64,000 nucleotides of DNA from Sporolactobacillus sp. STSJ-5. Lineage in GTDB: Bacteria > Bacillota > Bacilli > Bacillales > Sporolactobacillaceae. Below, in pieces: positions 7,515 to 15,234 of this stretch; the first letter of the stretch is position 1; every line of letters starts with the position of its first letter. The notes beneath the pieces were generated by a model, which saw only the letters and a program-made list of their open reading frames with translations, had not been told where the DNA came from and did not search any database. Position numbers and translations under genes: made by a program. The stretch is taken from positions 1 through 64,000 of the forward strand of contig NZ_JANFOJ010000013.1 of assembly GCF_024385605.1 (NCBI RefSeq). Direction: 5' to 3'.

Positions 7515-8306
7515 ATGATTCGGCGACTCACAGAGAAAGACAGAGAGCTAGTTATAACATTCGCTGGTAATCGGCCGGCAGAAAACTTATTTATACTTGG
7601 AGATATTGAAGCCTTCGGTATGGAAGGCGATGCAATCACTTTGTGGGGCGATTTTAATGAACAGGGGGAACTGATTAGCATTTTGCTGCGTTATCTAGGT
7701 AATTTTATCCCCTATGCGCGTGATCCTGAACTTTTGGATGGCCGAGAGTGGGCAAAAGTGATCGTGGAGAGCGGCCAATTGAAGAACTTTTCCGGACTGC
7801 AGAATTTAGTTGAAAAAATCATGCCGCATATTGACGTGCCGATTTTAAAAAAACAGTTATGCCATTATGCGAAACGGGATACCCGGCTTCCAATTGATAA
7901 GACGCTCATACGCAAAGATGTGAAGATGCTTTTCCCTGAAGAAGCTGAGAAAGTCGTTGCGCTTCGAAATTCAATATTTACAAACTATTCCGAGACGCCA
8001 TCAACATTGCAGAAGAATATGGACAAGGGTATTTCACGAACTTATTATATTGAAAGAAATAATGAGCCGGTCAGCAGTGTTTCAACAGTGGCCGAGACAG
8101 CGGGTGCGGCGATGATCGTTGGCGTCTGCACGAAAAAGGAGTATGAACATCAAGGCTTTGCAACAAGCTGTCTGATTAAAACGATCAGCGCACTTACTGC
8201 AGAACATAAACAGCCCTGCCTGTTTTACGATAATCCGGCGGCAGGACGAATTTATGAAAGGCTTGGTTTTGTACCAATTGAAAAATGGATGATGATCAAG
8301 TATTGA
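7515..8306 (+). CDS. GNAT-family N-acetyltransferase
   Basis: 263 residues from the ATG at 7515, which follows GAGGGGGG at 9 nt. The C-terminal third is a GNAT core: VSTVAETAGAAMIVGVCTKKEYEHQGFATSCLIKTI carries the acetyl-CoA pyrophosphate loop (usual Q/RxxGxG/A; here HQGFAT). LFYDNPAAGRIYERLGF is the usual final helix-strand. The N-terminal half is a second, degenerate domain, as in FR47-like acetyltransferases. The substrate is unknown. It is monocistronic, with its own terminator. Confidence 0.8.
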   Translation: MIRRLTEKDRELVITFAGNRPAENLFILGDIEAFGMEGDAITLWGDFNEQGELISILLRYLGNFIPYARDPELLDGREWAKVIVESGQLKNFSGLQNLVEKIMPHIDVPILKKQLCHYAKRDTRLPIDKTLIRKDVKMLFPEEAEKVVALRNSIFTNYSETPSTLQKNMDKGISRTYYIERNNEPVSSVSTVAETAGAAMIVGVCTKKEYEHQGFATSCLIKTISALTAEHKQPCLFYDNPAAGRIYERLGFVPIEKWMMIKY

Positions 8307-8324
8307 TCTATGTGCACTGTTAAA

Positions 8325-8355
8325 GCTGTTCGGCAAACTGCCGACAGCCTTTTTA
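8325..8355 (+). terminator. Intrinsic terminator
   Basis: GCTGTTCGGCA pairs with TGCCGACAGC (one bulge), followed by a T-run; it ends the acetyltransferase transcript. Confidence 0.75.
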
Positions 8356-8409
8356 ATTTCAACTAAAATTAAATGATTCACTAATAAAAATATGTTAATA
8401 GTGTTGTAA

Positions 8410-8431
8410 TTGATAATGAATATCGTTATCA
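8410..8431. promoter_or_regulatory. Fur box
   Basis: TGATAATGAATATCGTTATCA is a near-perfect dyad matching the Bacillus Fur 7-1-7 box (TGATAATNATTATCA). It lies about 215 bp before the siderophore ATPase gene and supports iron-repressed expression of that operon. Confidence 0.8.
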
Positions 8432-8629
8432 TAAAAAAGTACATGAGCATTTGTTAAGTGAAAGGATTATTTACATAGAAGAAGCAGTAAACAGCAACAT
8501 TGATCCGCTAAGGAAGAACATGCCCGCTGTTAAAAATCACCATGCCTACGAATGAATACGAAGCAAACAAAAGCTGACGCTATTCAGGTCCGGCAATAAA
8601 CACGCAGATTAATTTAAATTAACGCCAGT
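8432..8629. other. Untranslated leader of the iron operon
   Basis: About 200 bp without a coding frame or recognised RNA motif. It probably forms a long 5' leader downstream of the Fur-controlled promoter. I see nothing further in it. Confidence 0.4.
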
Positions 8630-8646
8630 GGAGGGAGCGAGACTTG

Positions 8647-9459
8647 ATGGGGCTGCTGAGAACGGAAAAATTGGATATTGCTTACGGCGAGAAGAAGATT
8701 GTTGATCAGATGAATCTTGACATTCCATTTGGCAAAATCACGGCGCTGGTTGGTGCGAACGGTTCGGGAAAATCAACAATTCTTCGCACAATGGCACGAT
8801 TAATGCGTCCGTCAGGCGGCAGCGTTTTCTTAGATGGAAAAAATATTCACAAACAGCCGACCAAGCAAGTTGCCAAACAACTGGCAATCCTGCCGCAACA
8901 TCCGCTGACGCCTGAGGGTGTAACGGTTAGCGAATTAGTAGCTTACGGACGCTACCCCCATCAGCAGGGAATGCGACGAATCGATGATACGGATCGTCAG
9001 GTGATCGACTGGGCGGTTGAGGCCACAGGACTTTCTGAACTCGCGGACCAGGAGGTCGATAACCTGTCAGGCGGTCAAAGGCAGCGCGCATGGATCGCCA
9101 TGGCTCTGGCACAGGAAACCAGCTGGCTTTTCCTGGATGAGCCGACGACTTTTCTCGATATGACCTATCAGCTTGATGTTTTAAAACTGATTTCAAAGCT
9201 TAATCGTGAGGAAGGCCGGTCGGTAGTCATGGTCGTTCACGATTTAAATCATGCGGCGCGCTTTGCAGATTACATGATTGCCATTAAATCCGGAACTGTC
9301 GTCTGTGAAGGTGAGCCGCGAACAATAATAACCGAGTCTATGCTTGAACATGTCTTTGGCGTCAAAGCAGACATTATTATTGATCAGAGAACCAATCTGC
9401 CACTTTGCATTCCCTATGATACTGTTCATAATCATTCAAATAAAGGAGTTTATCAATGA
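8647..9459 (+). CDS. ABC transporter ATP-binding protein, ferric siderophore type (FhuC/YusV-like)
   Basis: 270 residues, a single nucleotide-binding domain. Walker A is GANGSGKST, the Q-loop lies in ILPQHPLTPEGVTVSELVAYGRYPHQ, the signature is LSGGQRQR, Walker B is LFLDEPTTFLD and the switch His is in VVHDLNHAARF. The GRYPHQ-type sequence is characteristic of ATPases for iron-siderophore/B12 importers. The permease and binding-protein genes are not nearby, so it probably serves importers encoded elsewhere, as YusV does in B. subtilis. A Fur box lies upstream. The ATG at 8647 follows GGAGGGAG. It overlaps the reductase gene by 4 nt (ATGA). Confidence 0.9.
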   Translation: MGLLRTEKLDIAYGEKKIVDQMNLDIPFGKITALVGANGSGKSTILRTMARLMRPSGGSVFLDGKNIHKQPTKQVAKQLAILPQHPLTPEGVTVSELVAYGRYPHQQGMRRIDDTDRQVIDWAVEATGLSELADQEVDNLSGGQRQRAWIAMALAQETSWLFLDEPTTFLDMTYQLDVLKLISKLNREEGRSVVMVVHDLNHAARFADYMIAIKSGTVVCEGEPRTIITESMLEHVFGVKADIIIDQRTNLPLCIPYDTVHNHSNKGVYQ

Positions 9460-10460
9460 TCGATTTATATGATGTAACCATTATCGGTGGGGGACCGGCC
9501 GGTCTTTATACCGCCTTCTACAGCGGCATGCGGTCACTCAAGACAAAACTTATTGAAGCTAGGAATGACTTGGGCGGCGTGGTCACACATTTTTATCCTG
9601 AAAAGACGATCTATGATCTCGGCGGCATTCCCGGAATTAAAGGAGAAGCATTGGTGAGTCAGCTGCAAACACAGGCCGAAACATTCCAACCGAGAATCGT
9701 CAAAAATCAGACCATTGCACGAATGGAGAAACAAACGGACGGAACGTTTAAGCTGACCAGTACAAACGGCGATCTTCATTATACACGCAGGATCATTCTG
9801 GCAGTCGGAAGCGGGACATTTGAAGTGAATAAACTTCAATTAGAGGAAGCTGCTGATTACGAAGAAACCAGTCTGTTTTATGCAGTACGTCATCCACAGC
9901 AATTTACCGGGAAAAATGTTGTCATCTCAGGCGGAGGCAACGGGGCACTTGACTGGGCGGCAGAGCTCGCACCGATATGTAAACAGGTCACTGTTGTGTA
10001 CCGAGGCGAAAAGTTCACACATGCACTTGAGCACAATATTGAACGAATGAATCAATACGCGGTTCAAGTGAACTTTGCCTGTGAAGTAACAGGACTTTCC
10101 GGTGAAAACGGCCAATTACGAAGAATAACAGTGCGTGATGCGGCAGATCAAACGCAACAAATCGAAGCAGATGCGTTGATTGTGAACCACGGTTTTCAAT
10201 TCGGTCTTGGAGAGCTTGAACAATGGGGCATGGCTATTGAAAATAACGGAATTCTGGTTGATCAGCGAATGGAAACCTCGATTAAAGGCATTTTTGCGAT
10301 CGGCAATGCCGCTTTATATCCGCAGAAGCTATACTTAATAGCAGCCGGATTTGTGGAAGGTCCGACAGCAGTCAACAGTGTGAAGCATGACCTGGATCCT
10401 GACGCGCCTTCGCAGGCGATGGTCAGCACCCACCATCATTTTTTCACTGAAAAGGCATAA
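9456..10460 (+). CDS. Ferredoxin/flavodoxin-NADP+ reductase, thioredoxin-reductase-like (YumC/YcgT type)
   Basis: 334 residues. It has an FAD-binding GGGPAG motif near residue 11, an NADPH-binding GGGNGALDWA near residue 156 and the C-terminal segment AIGNAALYPQKLYLIAAGF. The redox CxxC of true thioredoxin reductases is absent, as in the Bacillus FNR group. It moves electrons between NADPH and ferredoxin/flavodoxin. Coupling to the siderophore ATPase through an ATGA overlap, behind a Fur box, suggests a job in reducing imported ferric complexes (inference). Confidence 0.9.
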   Translation: MIDLYDVTIIGGGPAGLYTAFYSGMRSLKTKLIEARNDLGGVVTHFYPEKTIYDLGGIPGIKGEALVSQLQTQAETFQPRIVKNQTIARMEKQTDGTFKLTSTNGDLHYTRRIILAVGSGTFEVNKLQLEEAADYEETSLFYAVRHPQQFTGKNVVISGGGNGALDWAAELAPICKQVTVVYRGEKFTHALEHNIERMNQYAVQVNFACEVTGLSGENGQLRRITVRDAADQTQQIEADALIVNHGFQFGLGELEQWGMAIENNGILVDQRMETSIKGIFAIGNAALYPQKLYLIAAGFVEGPTAVNSVKHDLDPDAPSQAMVSTHHHFFTEKA

Positions 10461-10482
10461 ATCAATCACATGGTTAGTTCAG

Positions 10483-10508
10483 ATCATCGGGAGACCGGTG
10501 ATTTTTTT
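10483..10508 (+). terminator. Intrinsic terminator of the iron operon
   Basis: ATCATCGG pairs with CCGGTGAT around a GAGA loop, followed by seven T. Confidence 0.85.
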
Positions 10509-10600
10509 AATTGGTACTTGTGGACTGTTTTTCTCGGAAACTGCTTGTTCAAGAATCTGTTGAAAATGATAATAAAAAAATAATTTTCATGAAAATTAAT

Positions 10601-10629
10601 TTGACACGAAAGCGTTTTTATTTTACACT
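10601..10629 (+). promoter_or_regulatory. Promoter of the PTS gene with a cre-like site in the spacer
   Basis: TTGACA at 10601-10606, 17-nt spacer, TACACT at 10624-10629. The spacer contains CGAAAGCGTTTTTA, close to the CcpA operator (TGAAAGCGTTTTCA), a position where bound CcpA would block RNA polymerase. A second weaker cre-like sequence, TGAAAACGGTTAAT, lies at about 10740. No clear LicT-type antiterminator was found in the 140-nt leader; a short AAGATC...GATCTTTTTTT hairpin near 10705-10727 could be a terminator. Confidence 0.65.
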
Positions 10630-10767
10630 GAACTCGCTCAATTAATCACCTGAACAGCCATTTGGGCACATTTATTGATTCATGAACTTCTAGTTAAAAC
10701 AAAGATGATATGAGCGGATCTTTTTTTATCACTCATTAATGAAAACGGTTAATAGGGGGCCTCTTAA

Positions 10768-12741
10768 ATGGGTAAGAAGGATTACAGCCAATTAGCGATG
10801 GATATTGTCGCTAATGTCGGGGGCAAGGAGAACGTCAAGTCCTTGATCCATTGTGCGACACGGCTGCGTTTTAGGCTTAACGATCAAAGCAAGGCCAATA
10901 AGGAAATCCTTGAAGATCTGCCCAATGTACTCACAGCAGTCAGTGCCGGCGGCCAGTATCAGGTTGTTATTGGCGACGAAGTAGTGCCTGTCTATGAAGC
11001 GATCATGGAAAAATACGGTTTTAGTGCGGTGGACAGTAAATCTTCCGCGGATCAATCCGACGACGAAGAGCCTGCTCAATCGGAAAACTGGTTTGAGCGT
11101 TTTGTTGCTGTTATTTCCGGTATTTTTACACCATTTATTTCCGTTCTCGCAGGTGTCGGCGTATTGAAGGGTGTCGCGATTCTCATTGCGACATTTCATT
11201 GGCTTCCGGCAAACTCACCGATTTTTCTTATTATCAACACATTAGCAAGCGGCGTGTTCACCTTGCTGCCGATTTTTATTGCGATCACTGCTGCAGATAA
11301 GTTCAACACAAATAGATATATTGCCGTTGCTCTTGCGGCCGCGATGATTTATCCGCTTACGGACAGTCAAATTCCTAAGGTGGCTCATCTATGGGACTAC
11401 GCGGTTAACTTTAAGACTTATGGCGGAGCAGTTATTCCGACGATTCTTGCCATTTGGCTGGAAAGTCATGTTGAGCGCTGGTTTAAAAAACATTTGCCTG
11501 CAGTGATGCAGCTCGTCTTCGTTCCTTTTCTCACGTTGATTGTTGCCGGCCTGCTGACATTCTTAGTGATCGGCCCGCTCGGGACAGCTCTTGGAACGGG
11601 TTTAGCATACGGCTATAAATTTCTATATGAATTAAGCCCGCTGATTGCCGGAGGTATTCTGGGTGCAACCTTCCAGATCTTTGTTATTTTCGGCTTGCAC
11701 TGGGGCATTTTGCCGATATCGATGATCAATGTTCAAACGTATGGTTACGATACGCTGCTTGCAGTTATGCTGGTTGCCGTCGCCGGACAGTTCGGTGCGG
11801 TTGCCGGATCGATCTTTAAGGCGAAAAAAATGAAGAACAGAGAAATTGCCATTTCGGCCGCAATCAGCGGATTTTTCGGAATTACTGAACCGGCCATCTA
11901 CGGCATTAACTTAAAATATAAAAAAGGCTTTATTTTCGGGCTTGTCGGCGGTGCGCTTGGCGGTGCCGTAGTCAGTGCGGCCGGTGTGAAATGTTTTAGC
12001 TATACACCGATTATGAACATTTTTGAGATGCCGCTTTTCATTGGTAAAAATTCGAGTATTGTTTGGGCAAGCATCGGCTTTGTTGTTGCTCTGCTCAGTT
12101 CATTTCTGCTTGTCCTCATCTTTGGATTTAACGAGAACAACACGGAGAAATTATTTGCGAAGGTGACTTCCGGAAAGAAGAGTCTTACTGAGAAAAAAAC
12201 GGCTAAACTCGGATTGGACGATCAGGATGAGGCGGCTGCTGCCGTTGAATCAGCAGGTCCAGAGATCGATACATCAAAATTAACCTTAGTTGATACGGTC
12301 TTCAGTCCAATTGTGGGTCAACCGGTACCGCTTGCGAAGGTCAATGATCCGGTTTTCAGTTCCGGAGCGATGGGTGCGGGAATCGGAGTGATTCCGGCAA
12401 ACGGCACATGCGTATCTCCGGTCGACGGTGAAGTGACCGTGGCGTTTCCAACAGGGCACGCTTACGGAATTAAAGCCGAATCTGGTGCAGAGCTTCTGAT
12501 CCACATTGGCATTAATACGGTTGAACTCAAAGGTGAACATTTTGCTCCAAAGGTTGAAGCTGGGGCAAAGGTAAAAAAAGGCGATGTTCTGGTAGTCTTT
12601 GATCCGGACAAAATTAAAGAAGCCGGTTATGATACGACGACCATGATTTTGGTTACCAATACAAATGAGTATGAAGCTGTTGTTCCTGAAACGAGAAAAC
12701 CAGCGTCTTCAGAAGAAGCGTTGATTCGGATCTATAAATAA
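10768..12741 (+). CDS. PTS system beta-glucoside-type EIIBCA permease
   Basis: 657 residues with domains in the order EIIB-EIIC-EIIA. EIIB occupies about 1-90, with the phospho-Cys in IHCATRLRF (Cys 29). EIIC spans about 110-460 with around ten membrane segments and the ITEPAIYG motif. EIIA of the glucose family covers about 500-657, with LLIHIGINTVEL (His 579) as phospho-acceptor. It imports and phosphorylates a beta-glucoside or related sugar; trehalose or sucrose permeases share this fold but normally lack the fused EIIA. No phospho-glucosidase or LicT regulator is adjacent, so the substrate stays open. The AGGGGGCC ribosome site supports the start. Confidence 0.85.
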   Translation: MGKKDYSQLAMDIVANVGGKENVKSLIHCATRLRFRLNDQSKANKEILEDLPNVLTAVSAGGQYQVVIGDEVVPVYEAIMEKYGFSAVDSKSSADQSDDEEPAQSENWFERFVAVISGIFTPFISVLAGVGVLKGVAILIATFHWLPANSPIFLIINTLASGVFTLLPIFIAITAADKFNTNRYIAVALAAAMIYPLTDSQIPKVAHLWDYAVNFKTYGGAVIPTILAIWLESHVERWFKKHLPAVMQLVFVPFLTLIVAGLLTFLVIGPLGTALGTGLAYGYKFLYELSPLIAGGILGATFQIFVIFGLHWGILPISMINVQTYGYDTLLAVMLVAVAGQFGAVAGSIFKAKKMKNREIAISAAISGFFGITEPAIYGINLKYKKGFIFGLVGGALGGAVVSAAGVKCFSYTPIMNIFEMPLFIGKNSSIVWASIGFVVALLSSFLLVLIFGFNENNTEKLFAKVTSGKKSLTEKKTAKLGLDDQDEAAAAVESAGPEIDTSKLTLVDTVFSPIVGQPVPLAKVNDPVFSSGAMGAGIGVIPANGTCVSPVDGEVTVAFPTGHAYGIKAESGAELLIHIGINTVELKGEHFAPKVEAGAKVKKGDVLVVFDPDKIKEAGYDTTTMILVTNTNEYEAVVPETRKPASSEEALIRIYK

Positions 12742-12754
12742 GTAATAAAAGCAA

Positions 12755-12791
12755 ACAAAACCCGTGAGCCAAATCGGTTCACGGGTTTTGT
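12755..12791. terminator. Bidirectional terminator
   Basis: CAAAACCCGTGA pairs with TCACGGGTTTTG between the convergent PTS and BASS genes, with A/T runs on both sides. Confidence 0.85.
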
Positions 12792-12804
12792 ATTCTATTT
12801 ATTT

Positions 12805-13776
12805 TCAAGCCGGATCCGGTGCTGGTCCGGATTTTAAAGCCTCATCTTTAGCCGTTTTTCCTGCCCAATAAGAGGCAAGCATGGGCCCGGCAATATTTTG
12901 CCAAACACTGAACAGAGTGCCGGGCACGGCTGCAGCCGGAGAGAAGAAGAGCAGAGCAAGCGAAAGACCGAGTGCGGAATTTTGAGTAGAAACCTCAAAG
13001 GTAATCGCCTGTTTTTTGACCTGGTTGACGCCGAACAGTTTGCCGACAAGAAAGCCGAGCGCTGTGCCAAGCACATTAATGAGTATAACAACCGGGATCA
13101 GGACGAGCATTTCCGGTGCAAACAGACGCGCACTGTTTGCCGCTACAACACCACCAATGATCAGAAGAATGGCTGATGTTGAGACAAGCGGAAGAGCGGC
13201 AGTTGCTTTTGCAATTCTTTCTCCCAGAAAGGCATTTACGGCAAGGCCGAGAACGACCGGCAGAACAACAACTTCAAGCACGTTAATAAACAATGAGAGA
13301 ACAGGGATGCTCACCCAATGTCCTGCTAGTAAGAGCAGAAGAACAGGGAGCAGTACCGGAGCGATGAATGTTGTCATTGTACCGATTGAAACACCAAGTG
13401 CGACATCTCCTTTGGATAGGTAGCACATGACATTCGCAGCCGTTCCGCTTGGACAGCAGCCGACGAGAATAACTCCGGCTGCGACCGCATCGGGCAGCTG
13501 AAAAATGGCGCAAACAGCAAATGAGCAGACAGGCATGATCAGATAGTGAGCGATGACGCCAAGAGTTACTTCTTTCGGCGCCTTGAACACGCCTGAGAAA
13601 TCGGATCGTTTAAGTGTCATACCCATCCCGAACATGACAACACCAAGCAAGTAAGGAACATAAGGAACGACCCATGCGGCAAGACTTGGGTGAAAATAGG
13701 CAATGGTGGCAGCGGCGAGAACAAACCATATAAATTGAGCGCTTAAAAAGGCGCCGATTCTAGAGATTGTCTTCAA
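12805..13776 (-). CDS. Bile acid:sodium symporter (BASS) family transporter, copy 1
   Basis: 323 residues, about nine to ten membrane helices. The BASS signature is visible as GVILVGCCPSGTAANVMCYLSKGDVALGVSI, and the crossover-helix motif as FEVSTQNSALGLSLALLFF. Family members include PanS (ketopantoate) and plant pyruvate/2-keto acid carriers, so an organic acid is a likely substrate. The start is a TTG at 13776 with AGAAGGGATG before it, matching the layout before its paralogue. The paralogue and ilvD lie upstream, suggesting a branched-chain keto acid or pantoate link (inference). It has its own promoter and a long leader with a terminator. Confidence 0.85.
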   Translation of the reverse strand: MKTISRIGAFLSAQFIWFVLAAATIAYFHPSLAAWVVPYVPYLLGVVMFGMGMTLKRSDFSGVFKAPKEVTLGVIAHYLIMPVCSFAVCAIFQLPDAVAAGVILVGCCPSGTAANVMCYLSKGDVALGVSIGTMTTFIAPVLLPVLLLLLAGHWVSIPVLSLFINVLEVVVLPVVLGLAVNAFLGERIAKATAALPLVSTSAILLIIGGVVAANSARLFAPEMLVLIPVVILINVLGTALGFLVGKLFGVNQVKKQAITFEVSTQNSALGLSLALLFFSPAAAVPGTLFSVWQNIAGPMLASYWAGKTAKDEALKSGPAPDPA

Positions 13777-14063
13777 TGAAAATACATCCCTTCTGTTTTC
13801 GTCTGTTTTTGGTCACTCAGAAACTTACGTACCAAGAATTGCTTTTTTCCGTCAAAATCGTCCCCAGACACTCCTTTCCCTTTGCTAAAAAAGTCCCCGT
13901 TTGCTGTGAACGGGGACTTTTTCCGAACCCCTTATTGCGATGAAAACCCAGTCATACGTAATTTAGTCAACGAATGCCTTGATTCTTAGGGAATCAAACA
14001 ATTTTGGCTTGTATCTGATTGGGCGGATCCGGTAAAACTTTTAAAGAATAAATTTGGTGCTAG
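13777..14063 (-). ncRNA. Long structured leader of BASS copy 1, candidate cis-regulatory RNA
   Basis: Between the promoter at 14065-14093 and the TTG start lie about 280 nt of untranslated RNA. In transcript order it holds a hairpin TTGATTC/GAATCAA (13978-13998), a GGGG stretch near 13928-13933, then a full terminator at 13885-13922, then a second GGGGAC at 13859-13864. Both G-rich stretches could pair with the terminator's GTCCCC arm and act as anti-terminators. It matches no riboswitch class I recognise. Confidence 0.5.
13885..13922 (-). terminator. Intrinsic terminator within the BASS copy 1 leader
   Basis: AAAGTCCCCGTT pairs with AACGGGGACTTT, with T-runs. It lies downstream of the BASS copy 2 gene but also downstream of the promoter for copy 1, so it can act as an attenuator as well as a terminator. 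Confidence 0.8.
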
Positions 14064-14064
14064 G

Positions 14065-14093
14065 AATATAGCATTTGCGAAAGACAAAGTCAA
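14065..14093 (-). promoter_or_regulatory. SigA-type promoter for BASS copy 1
   Basis: On the minus strand: TTGACT (14093-14088), 17-nt spacer, TATATT (14070-14065). Confidence 0.75.
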
Positions 14094-14171
14094 CGCAATT
14101 TAGCATATTCTGAACAAACTGTCTTTATCCTTGCTAGGCCATCAAAATTATAGGGCGTTTCATTACACCGA

Positions 14172-15149
14172 TTATTGTGTTGTGACAGCATCAACCTTTG
14201 GTGCTGTCTTCTCAGCCTTTTGTTTTCCGGCCCAATAAGAAGCGAGCAGAGAACCAGACATGTTGTGCCAGATACTGAACAGTGTTGCAGGTATTGCGGC
14301 GGCAGGCGAGAAGAACGCCATGGCAAGAGCGACACCAAGTGCTGAATTCTGCATACCGACTTCAAATGTAATTGCCCGGCTTTTCTGGTGATTCATGCCG
14401 AGCAGGCGGCTGAAGAAGAAGCCTAATGCGTAGCCAAGCAGATTATGAAGCATGACAACAGGTATAATGATTAATGTACCGGCGGTCAGCAAATCGCCGT
14501 TTTTATTTGAAGCTGCAACCACGCCGCCTGCGATCAGAATAATAGCAACCGTTGATACGAGCGGTAACGCTTCTGTTACCTTGTGTACTTTTTTGCCAAA
14601 GAAGGTATTGACAAGAACGCCGAGAACGATCGGCACGATGACGATTTCAACGACGCTTACGAAAAGCGAGGTGGTCGGGATTTTAACCCAATGTCCTGCA
14701 AGCAGCCAAAGAATAAAAGGCAGCATGACCGGCGCAATTAATGTGGACACTGCGCCAATTGAGACACCAAGCGCGACATCACCCTTTGCAAGGAAACACA
14801 TAACGTTGGACGCCGTTCCGCTTGGACAGCAGCCGACAAGGATTACGCCAACAGCGACCGCGGGCGGCAGTTGAAATGCAAAGCAAAGTGCAAAGGCAAT
14901 GAGCGGCATGATTAAGTAGTGTGCACAGACACCGATGATGACATCCTTTGGACGCTTAAATACAGCGGCAAAATCGGATCTTTTCAGAGTCATGCCCATC
15001 CCGAACATGATGATGCCGAGTAGGTAATTGACATATGGGAGCACCCATGTGATGACGCCTGGCTGAAAATAGCTGACAGCTGCGGCAGCTAATACGAATA
15101 GTGAAAAATATTTACCTAAAAATTGTCCTGTAGCGACAATAGCCTTCAT
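14172..15149 (-). CDS. Bile acid:sodium symporter (BASS) family transporter, copy 2
   Basis: 325 residues, clearly paralogous to copy 1 along the whole length (GVILVGCCPSGTASNVMCFLAKGDVALGVSIG; FEVGMQNSALGVALAMAFF). The start was moved 10 codons in, to the ATG at 15149 after GAGAGGATG. It follows ilvD on the same strand with an 85-nt gap and no convincing terminator, so it is probably cotranscribed with ilvD. A function in moving 2-keto acids made by or feeding the branched-chain/pantothenate pathway is plausible from context, but the substrate is not readable from sequence. It ends in a Lys/Ala-rich cytoplasmic tail. Confidence 0.85.
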   Translation of the reverse strand: MKAIVATGQFLGKYFSLFVLAAAAVSYFQPGVITWVLPYVNYLLGIIMFGMGMTLKRSDFAAVFKRPKDVIIGVCAHYLIMPLIAFALCFAFQLPPAVAVGVILVGCCPSGTASNVMCFLAKGDVALGVSIGAVSTLIAPVMLPFILWLLAGHWVKIPTTSLFVSVVEIVIVPIVLGVLVNTFFGKKVHKVTEALPLVSTVAIILIAGGVVAASNKNGDLLTAGTLIIIPVVMLHNLLGYALGFFFSRLLGMNHQKSRAITFEVGMQNSALGVALAMAFFSPAAAIPATLFSIWHNMSGSLLASYWAGKQKAEKTAPKVDAVTTQ

Positions 15150-15234
15150 TATTAAAACATCCTCTCTGTTTTCGTGCATCCTTTATATTTTTTAGCTGAT
15201 AATCCTCTGTTTTTTTTAAGATTATCGCTTCTGT

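Noticed and set aside
10630-10767. LicT/SacT-type ribonucleic antiterminator before the PTS gene
   Set aside because: No convincing RAT sequence overlapping a terminator; only a short hairpin with a T-run.
15195-15229. Hairpin between ilvD and BASS copy 2 as terminator
   Set aside because: GATAATC/GATTATC pairs, but the run of T lies in the loop on the plus strand and no T-run follows on the minus strand.
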